A DNA stretch of 64,000 bases from Novosphingobium indicum (lineage in GTDB: Bacteria; Pseudomonadota; Alphaproteobacteria; Sphingomonadales; Sphingomonadaceae), in assembly GCF_014645195.1 (NCBI RefSeq), contig NZ_BMLK01000001.1, positions 248,001-312,000 on the forward strand. Reading direction: 5' to 3'. The notes below the pieces were generated by a model that worked only from the letters and a program-made list of their open reading frames with translations, ran no database searches and was not told the DNA's origin. Of the stretch, positions 54,397 to 64,000 are shown one piece after another. Made by a program: the position numbers and the translations under genes. How positions within the stretch are numbered: the first letter of the stretch is position 1; every line of letters begins with the position of its first letter.

Positions 54397-54912
54397 TCAG
54401 TTCTGCTTGGGAACCGTGAACGTGCCCGAGACGCGTCCGCCGGACGCCGAGGATACGCCGCTGTTGAGATCGATCACGAAGCGTGCGCCGCGCAGCGTAT
54501 CGCCATTTCCGCGCTTGAGCGTGGAGTTGCCCGACATCGTGATGATCTTCTTGTTGAAGTCATAGATCGCCACATCCCCCGTCGCCCGCTCGCTTCCGCG
54601 GGTTACGACGACGCCGCCGCTGGCGGTGATGCGCTGGATCTGCAGCGACCCTGCGTCGGTGAAATTGACCACGGTACGGCCGGCGCGGAGTTCCAGGTTG
54701 CCCTGACGGACGTCGACATTGCCCGAAAGCACGACGCGGTTCTGCTTGTCCTGCAGTTCGATGCGGTCGGCGGCGTAGTTCACCGGAGCATTGGTGTCGT
54801 GCCCGGGAAAGACCTGTGCGGCCAGTTGCGGCACGGCAATCGCGGTAGTGGCGATCAGGGCAGCGGCAAGGCTTGCGCGAACAGGCAGAGGGCGCAGGCG
54901 ACGAATCGTCAT
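54397..54912 (-). CDS. lptA: Lipopolysaccharide transport protein LptA
   Basis: Periplasmic OstA-domain protein bridging LptC and LptD in LPS export. 171 residues: signal peptide (about 1-32), then a beta-jellyroll with VNYAADRIELQDKQNRVVLS, NVDVRQGNLELRAGRTVV, TGDVAIYDFNKKIITMSGNS and a C-terminal DTLRGARFVIDLNSG. Its ATG overlaps the lptC stop. In many relatives lptB follows; here the next gene is on the opposite strand. Confidence 0.94.
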   Translation of the reverse strand: MTIRRLRPLPVRASLAAALIATTAIAVPQLAAQVFPGHDTNAPVNYAADRIELQDKQNRVVLSGNVDVRQGNLELRAGRTVVNFTDAGSLQIQRITASGGVVVTRGSERATGDVAIYDFNKKIITMSGNSTLKRGNGDTLRGARFVIDLNSGVSSASGGRVSGTFTVPKQN

Positions 54913-55556
54913 TTGGGTATCCTCAACTTGCCGGGCGTCATCTGCAGCCGGGCATTGCCTTCGAGAGTTACAGTGCGGTTTTCCAGATCTGCCTTCATCG
55001 AATCGGCCTTGAACGTCCCGGTCGTCACGGCGCCCTCTACACCGCCCGAGGCCACGGCCACCTTCTGCTTGAGGTCGACGGCGACTTTGCTGGTGGACAT
55101 CCGGTAGCCGTCAGGCGCCGAGAACTGCACAGGGCCGGCAATGTCTATCGTTTCGGTGTCGTAGTTGTACGCGCCGCGCGGCGCTTTGATCTGAGCGGGA
55201 CCGTCCTGCAAACTCATGTTCGCGGCAAGATCGAGCATCTCGACGATGGGGGTCTCGGCAGACTTCTGGACGGCAGTGCCCGCGGTAACCTTGAAATCGC
55301 GCCCCTGATCGTCCTGGCCCATGTAGGCCGCGTCCTGCAGCTTGATACGGTCTGTGGTGACTGCAACTTTGTTGCGGTCGAGCAGAAAACTGATCTCGCC
55401 GCGGGGTGACAGGGGTACCAGAATCATGACCGCGGCGACGAGCCCGATCAGGGCCGGAAGCGCCTTGGCAAGAAATCCCACCAACCGGTCATGCGAACCG
55501 CCCGGCGCAGCGAAGTGCTGCCGCCGGTTTCGGATCTGGATGGCTTCCTGCGACAT
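54909..55556 (-). CDS. lptC: LPS export protein LptC
   Basis: Bitopic inner-membrane protein of the LPS transport bridge. 215 residues: a cytosolic N-terminus, one membrane helix (about 30-50, LPALIGLVAAVMILVPL), then an OstA-like periplasmic fold (about 60-205) with APRGAYNYDTETIDIAGPVQ and NRTVTLEGNARLQM. It overlaps lptA by ATGA and follows the ribonuclease D gene by 24 bp, the usual rnd-lptC-lptA order. Confidence 0.92.
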   Translation of the reverse strand: MSQEAIQIRNRRQHFAAPGGSHDRLVGFLAKALPALIGLVAAVMILVPLSPRGEISFLLDRNKVAVTTDRIKLQDAAYMGQDDQGRDFKVTAGTAVQKSAETPIVEMLDLAANMSLQDGPAQIKAPRGAYNYDTETIDIAGPVQFSAPDGYRMSTSKVAVDLKQKVAVASGGVEGAVTTGTFKADSMKADLENRTVTLEGNARLQMTPGKLRIPK

Positions 55557-55580
55557 GGGCGTTCAGGTTCCGTTTGCGCC

Positions 55581-56204
55581 TCAGGCCGACTGATGGCTGA
55601 AGATGTCGTGATCCGGCCAGCCGGCAAGATCGAGCCGGGCACGTGCCGGAAGGAAGTCGAAGCAGGCCTGCGCGATTTCTGTGCGGTTCTCGCGGGCCAG
55701 ACGCACGACCAGGATTTCATGCATCGCGTGCAGATAGCGCACGTCGGATGCGGCATAGTCCTTTTGCGCATCGGACAGTTCCGGAGCGCCCCAGTCGCTG
55801 GACTGCTGCTGCTTGGACACTTCCTTGCCGAGCAGTTCGCGCACGAGGTCCTTGAGGCCGTGACGGTCGGTGTAGGTGCGCACCAGCTTGCTGGCGATCT
55901 TGGTGCAGAACACGGGGGCCGCCATGACGCCCAAGTAGTGCTCGATCGCGGCGAGGTCGAAGCGCGCGAAGTGATAGAGCTTGAGGCGCTCCGGATCGGC
56001 CAGCACGGCCTTGAGGTTCGGGGCGTCGTAGGTGCTGCCCGGAGCGAACCTGATGAGGTGCTCGTCTCCCTGCCCGTCGGAGATCTGGACCACGCACAGA
56101 CGATCGCGCGGGGTGATGAGCCCCATCGTCTCGGTGTCGACGGCAACGGGCCCCGGCGCGAGGACGCCCTCGGGGAGATCTTCTTGGTGGAGATAGACAG
56201 CCAT
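55581..56204 (-). CDS. Ribonuclease D-like 3'-5' exonuclease
   Basis: DEDDy-family exonuclease, 207 residues from ATG 56204 (MAVYLHQEDLPEGVL). The motifs are DTETMGL (Exo I), HFARFDLAAIEHYLG (Exo II) and DYAASDVRYLHAMHEIL (Exo III with the Tyr). It is only the nuclease domain; the HRDC domains of full-length RNase D are absent, as is usual for this short alphaproteobacterial group. Upstream of lptCA. Confidence 0.9.
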   Translation of the reverse strand: MAVYLHQEDLPEGVLAPGPVAVDTETMGLITPRDRLCVVQISDGQGDEHLIRFAPGSTYDAPNLKAVLADPERLKLYHFARFDLAAIEHYLGVMAAPVFCTKIASKLVRTYTDRHGLKDLVRELLGKEVSKQQQSSDWGAPELSDAQKDYAASDVRYLHAMHEILVVRLARENRTEIAQACFDFLPARARLDLAGWPDHDIFSHQSA

Positions 56205-56275
56205 GGTGCGAAAATGCTTAGGGGCTGGGTCAGTGTTACGCAATGGGCGCCGGGATTTTCAGGAGTCTTGAGAGC

Positions 56276-56965
56276 ATGACCGCTTCAGATAGTGCGCAGG
56301 CCGTTCCCGACACCTGGGCGCCGGCACTCGATGCCGTTCTGGCAGCCCCCGAAGCCCGCCGTCTGGGCGGTTGGCTCAAGGCCGAGGAAGCGTCCGGCAA
56401 GCGCATCTATCCGCCCCGTGGCAGCCGGCTGCGTGCGCTTGAATTGACGCCGCTCGACAAGGTGAAGGTCGTGATCCTGGGGCAGGATCCCTATCACGGG
56501 GCAGGGCAGGCGCACGGGCTTGCGTTCTCGGTTCCCGAAGGCGTCAGGGTGCCGCCTTCGCTGGTGAACATCTACAAGGAACTGGCGAGTGACTGCGGCA
56601 TCACGATCCCGCCGCACGGCAATCTCGAGCACTGGGCCAGGCAGGGCGTGCTTCTGCTGAACAACTCGCTGACGGTGCAGGAAGGCCAGGCCGGTTCGCA
56701 CCAGAAAAAGGGCTGGGAAGCGATTACCGACGCGGCCGTGGCAGCCGTCGCCGCAAAGCCCGAGCCTTGTGTCTTCCTGTTATGGGGCAGCCATGCGCGC
56801 AAGAAGGCCGAGCGTGTGCCCGGCCTTGCCAATAGCCATCATCTGGTGCTGACGGCACCGCACCCCAGTCCGCTATCGGCCCATTCGGGCTTCTTCGGTT
56901 GCAAGCATTTCAGCCGAACCAACGAATTTCTGAAAGCGAACGGGCGCGAGCCGATCGACTGGTGA
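56276..56965 (+). CDS. ung: Uracil-DNA glycosylase
   Basis: Removes uracil from DNA as the first step of base-excision repair. ATG 56276 gives 229 residues and has AGGAG 10 bp upstream; ATG 56243 would add 11. The motifs are VVILGQDPYHGAGQAHGLAF (water-activating Asp loop), PPSLVNIYKEL, GVLLLNNSLTVQEGQAGSH and LTAPHPSPLSAHSGFFGCKHFS (minor-groove loop). All family 1 residues are intact. Confidence 0.97.
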   Translation: MTASDSAQAVPDTWAPALDAVLAAPEARRLGGWLKAEEASGKRIYPPRGSRLRALELTPLDKVKVVILGQDPYHGAGQAHGLAFSVPEGVRVPPSLVNIYKELASDCGITIPPHGNLEHWARQGVLLLNNSLTVQEGQAGSHQKKGWEAITDAAVAAVAAKPEPCVFLLWGSHARKKAERVPGLANSHHLVLTAPHPSPLSAHSGFFGCKHFSRTNEFLKANGREPIDW

Positions 56966-56971
56966 GCGGGG

Positions 56972-57280
56972 TCAGGCCGATGCGCCAGGTATGGCCTCGT
57001 CCATGACATAGTGGCTCATGGCCCCACCGGTGGTCAGGTCACCGAAGGCCATCCGGAACTTGCCGAAGCCCTCGAGATTGCGCGCGGCCGAGTGCGCATC
57101 CATCGATGTCCACACGACGTTGAAAGTGAATTTCGAAGGGTTCTCGACGCCGCGCCCGAAGCTGACGGAGACGACGCCTTCGCAGCTAGCAAGGTGCGGA
57201 ATGCCGGTTTCGCGCATGGCGGCGGCAAACTCATCCTCGGCTCCGGGGCGCACTTCGATTTCGGCGATTTCGAGCAGCAT
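56972..57280 (-). CDS. ABM-domain (antibiotic biosynthesis monooxygenase-like) protein
   Basis: 102-residue dimeric alpha/beta ferredoxin-like protein from ATG 57280 (MLLEIAEIEVRPGAEDEFAA). The ABM core is seen in VVSVSFGRGVENPSKFTFNV and HSAARNLEGFGKFR. Family members include heme-degrading and quinol monooxygenases, but many are uncharacterised and key residues differ. Convergent with ung (6-bp gap). Function not assigned. Confidence 0.75.
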   Translation of the reverse strand: MLLEIAEIEVRPGAEDEFAAAMRETGIPHLASCEGVVSVSFGRGVENPSKFTFNVVWTSMDAHSAARNLEGFGKFRMAFGDLTTGGAMSHYVMDEAIPGASA

Positions 57281-57363
57281 GTTTCGATCCCTCTCCCTCT
57301 GGTGTGCGCAAGATGTCGCCGGGGGTGTCTTCAGCGTCAAGCGGAGAGCAGTCGAGATCGCTG

Positions 57364-57402
57364 CAGCGCATCTCCAGCGGATTTTCCGCCGGAGATGCGC
57401 TG
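57364..57402. other. Long perfect hairpin downstream of the chemoreceptor gene
   Basis: CAGCGCATCTCC (57364-57375) pairs with GGAGATGCGCTG (57391-57402), with an inner GCGGA/TCCGC extension. No T-run follows on either strand. It begins 12 bp past the chemoreceptor stop, and may terminate or protect the transcript. Confidence 0.7.
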
Positions 57403-57413
57403 CCGATTACGGT

Positions 57414-59222
57414 TCAGGCGGCCTGGGCACTCACCGGTTTGCCGATGTCCTCGCCGACCATGGTATCGCGGCGCAGGCGGTTCGTGTCGCCCGGAATGTC
57501 GGGCCGGCTCTTGCGGACGCGCGTGCGGAAAGTGCTCATCATCTTGCTTAGGGCCGTAGCCTCGGCTTCCAGACTGCGGGTGGCCGCGGTCGTTTCCTCG
57601 ACCATTGCCGCGTTCTGCTGGGTCATCCGGTCCGTGGCGTTGACGGCATTGTCCACCTGTTGCAGGTCGGCCGCCTGCGCACGGGCGGAGTCCGCCATGG
57701 TGCTGATCAGACCATGAAGGTCGTCCACGCGCCCGACGATGTCGCCGAACTTCTCGCCGGTCTGGCCGACGAGCGCGACGCCGGCGCCGACCTGATCGGC
57801 ACTCTTGGTAATCAGGTCCTTGATTTCCTGCGCGGCATCGGCGGAACGCTGGGCGAGTTCGCGCACTTCGTTGGCGACCACGGCGAAGCCCTTTCCGGCA
57901 TCGCCTGCCCGGGCCGCTTCCACGCCGGCATTGAGCGCGAGGAGGTTGGTCTGGAAAGCGATTCCGTCGATCAGGTTGATGATCGAGGCGATTTCCTGCG
58001 CGGAGCCTTCGATGGCAGCCATGGCGTCGATGGCGTGGCGCACGACTTCGCCGCCTTCGCTGGCATGTTGTTGTGCCTGCGTGATCGTTTCCTGCGCGAC
58101 AATGGTGCCGGATGCCGACTCGTTCACGCGCGTGGTGACCTGGCGCATGGCCGCTGCGGTCTCTTCGAGGCTGGCCGCCTGCTGCTGGTTGCGCAGGGCC
58201 AGGTCGTCGGATGCTGCGCGGATTTCCGAAATGGAGTTCATCACGCTCGAGGTGCCGACCCGGACGGTGCCCATGGCCTTGGCGAACGAATCGAGCGCGA
58301 CGTTGTAGTTACGGCGCAGCGCATCGTAGGCCGGAGGAAATTCCTCGTCGATCCGGAATTCGAGGTCCTTTGATGCGAGCTTGTCGAGGCCGATCGACAG
58401 CACTTCGACGATATGCGCCTGCTGTTTGCGAGCCTCTTCGCGGGCGAGGCCGGCGTTGCGGAAGACTTCCATGGCCCTGGCCGTCGCGCCGAATTCGTCC
58501 TTGCTCGACAGGCCCTGAACGGTGACGTGGAAGTTGCCTGCCGCCAGTGCGTCGATCGTGCGGCTGGTTTCGTCGAGCGGATTGACGATGCGGCGGCGAA
58601 TGAAGGCCGAACCCGCCTGTACCGAGCCAATCACGACGACTGCGACCAGAGCTGCGAAGCCCAGATAAAGCGTGACCATGAAGCTGTCGCTGGCCATCTC
58701 GCGCGCATTGAACGCTCGCGACATGGCGACGAGCTTTACGACTTCCGCGCGCTGCTGCTGATAGATTGGCGTCAGATCGCGATTGAGGACCGTGTCGATA
58801 CGCTCACGTTGCCCGCTGGCAATGGCAGGTGCCAGGTGCTTGTCGACAGTCGCGAAGAAGCGGTCGGCCACGCCGAGCGTCGAGTTCAATTGCGCCCGCA
58901 TTTCCTCCGGGACGGGAGCGGTCGCCCAGTAGGCCTTGCGTTCGTTGAACTCGGCCTGGATTTCACGGATCCGCTTGAGATCCTCGGGCCCGGTTTCCGG
59001 GTTGGCTGCGGCCAGCGAGGCCTGGAGATAGGGCTCCACCACGAAGGCGGGTGGCGGCAGGATGTCCGCCAGCACTTCGTCGTTGAGCGAATGCTTGCGC
59101 TGGATGGGGCCGCCAAAGCGGATCTCGTAGATCACGAAAGCCGTGGCCAGCATGGCCAGCACGACGAGGGCGGTGAGTATCCGGCCGCCAATCCGGGTTT
59201 GCTGCTTGATCATGTCCTTCAC
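57414..59222 (-). CDS. Methyl-accepting chemotaxis protein
   Basis: 602-residue transmembrane chemoreceptor. GTG 59222 and an ATG at 59213 are both possible. TM1 is about 13-32 and a periplasmic sensor covers about 33-185 without a recognised ligand domain name. TM2 is about 187-210, followed by HAMP (210-265), a helical linker with [14 protein letters not shown] repeat near 290, and the signalling tip with [20 protein letters not shown] and [18 protein letters not shown]. No NWETF-type tail is present. No other che genes are nearby, so it is an orphan receptor. Signal unknown. Confidence 0.93.
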   Translation of the reverse strand: MKDMIKQQTRIGGRILTALVVLAMLATAFVIYEIRFGGPIQRKHSLNDEVLADILPPPAFVVEPYLQASLAAANPETGPEDLKRIREIQAEFNERKAYWATAPVPEEMRAQLNSTLGVADRFFATVDKHLAPAIASGQRERIDTVLNRDLTPIYQQQRAEVVKLVAMSRAFNAREMASDSFMVTLYLGFAALVAVVVIGSVQAGSAFIRRRIVNPLDETSRTIDALAAGNFHVTVQGLSSKDEFGATARAMEVFRNAGLAREEARKQQAHIVEVLSIGLDKLASKDLEFRIDEEFPPAYDALRRNYNVALDSFAKAMGTVRVGTSSVMNSISEIRAASDDLALRNQQQAASLEETAAAMRQVTTRVNESASGTIVAQETITQAQQHASEGGEVVRHAIDAMAAIEGSAQEIASIINLIDGIAFQTNLLALNAGVEAARAGDAGKGFAVVANEVRELAQRSADAAQEIKDLITKSADQVGAGVALVGQTGEKFGDIVGRVDDLHGLISTMADSARAQAADLQQVDNAVNATDRMTQQNAAMVEETTAATRSLEAEATALSKMMSTFRTRVRKSRPDIPGDTNRLRRDTMVGEDIGKPVSAQAA

Positions 59223-59360
59223 AGTCCTGTCGGGCGATGGCCCTTCCGTGAGGACGGCGGTGCAGTGAGCATGGTGAAAGCGGCAGAATGCAGAGACTAG
59301 AGGTAAATACCTGATGTCCGCCGATAACAGCCCAGCGATTCAGGGCAAACCATTGTTTTT

Positions 59361-59401
59361 AAAAAGGAAAAGGAGCGAAAGGCCGGCCGGCCTTCCGCTC
59401 C
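59361..59401 (-). terminator. Intrinsic terminator after gltD
   Basis: GGAGCG (59372-59377) and CGCTCC (59396-59401) flank a near-palindromic AAGGCCGGCCGGCCTT core. On the - strand the stem is followed by a T-rich tract. It lies 35 bp past the gltD stop. Confidence 0.88.
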
Positions 59402-59435
59402 CTCATTTCAGGATTTTAACCGTTGTGTGCGGTCG

Positions 59436-60869
<1,434 letters not shown>

Positions 60870-60888
60870 CGTGTCTTGATTCCCGATC

Positions 60889-64000
<3,112 letters not shown>

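Overview
The window is GC-rich bacterial chromosome with dense, mostly vertical housekeeping content. Gene content points to an alphaproteobacterium of the Sphingomonadales, most likely Novosphingobium or a close relative. Supporting features are a sciP/DUF1153 cell-cycle gene, DUF3035 and DUF3576 lipoproteins, RsfS-RlmH-EnvC-CtpA gene order, a TonB-dependent receptor with an N-terminal carboxypeptidase-regulatory-like domain, and several small proteins of a type seen in sphingomonads. The genus is an inference. I see no prophage, transposase, CRISPR array, toxin-antitoxin pair, biosynthetic cluster or rRNA operon. There is one tRNA (Thr, GGT).

Layout. 1-4.8 kb: a + strand run with rsfS (cut by the window edge), rlmH, an EnvC-like factor, ctpA, a dsbB-like gene and coq7. 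4.9-10.2 kb: a secreted hypothetical, then fabI-yihY and a cbpA-like DnaJ gene on the - strand, then pdxH and a CDF transporter on +. 10.3-13.3 kb: a beta-lactamase-fold lipoprotein with altered catalytic motifs, a small membrane protein and an S41-type peptidase whose stop codon lies in a triplicated 14-bp repeat. 13.3-22 kb: mnmA (-), sciP (+), an RND efflux pair (+; the pump has extra membrane segments), DUF445 and GNAT genes. 22-28.8 kb: SnoaL-like protein, etfBA, sucC, an IMPase-family gene, nhaA and an OmpA lipoprotein. 29-38 kb: a CNNM/CBS protein, then a long - strand block of gpmA, purE, purK, folA, ribF, ileS, lspA and DUF3035.

38.4-43.2 kb is the most distinctive accessory region: tRNA-Thr, then a TonB-dependent receptor overlapping a beta-propeller phytase lipoprotein, followed by a lytic transglycosylase. 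Upstream of the receptor are four PhoB-like half-sites spaced exactly 11 bp apart. This suggests a phosphate-starvation-controlled phytate-scavenging unit. 43.2-48 kb: galU, murA, small proteins and phbB. 48-54.3 kb: DUF3576, leuS (with a compositionally odd insert just before KMSKS), lptE, holA and a polyprenyl glycosylphosphotransferase. 54.4-64 kb: rnd-lptC-lptA, ung, an ABM-domain protein, an orphan chemoreceptor, and gltD with most of gltB.

Together the genes cover envelope building (murA, galU, lptA/C/E, EnvC, CtpA, LspA, lytic transglycosylase), translation (rsfS, rlmH, mnmA, ileS, leuS), central metabolism (sucC, etfAB, gpmA, phbB, gltBD), nucleotide and cofactor synthesis (purEK, folA, ribF, pdxH, coq7) and nutrient capture. 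No complete undescribed system stands out. The best leads are the Pho-box/phytate unit, the possible beta-lactamase-fold pseudoenzyme, the RND insert, the leuS patch and a palindrome in front of etfBA.
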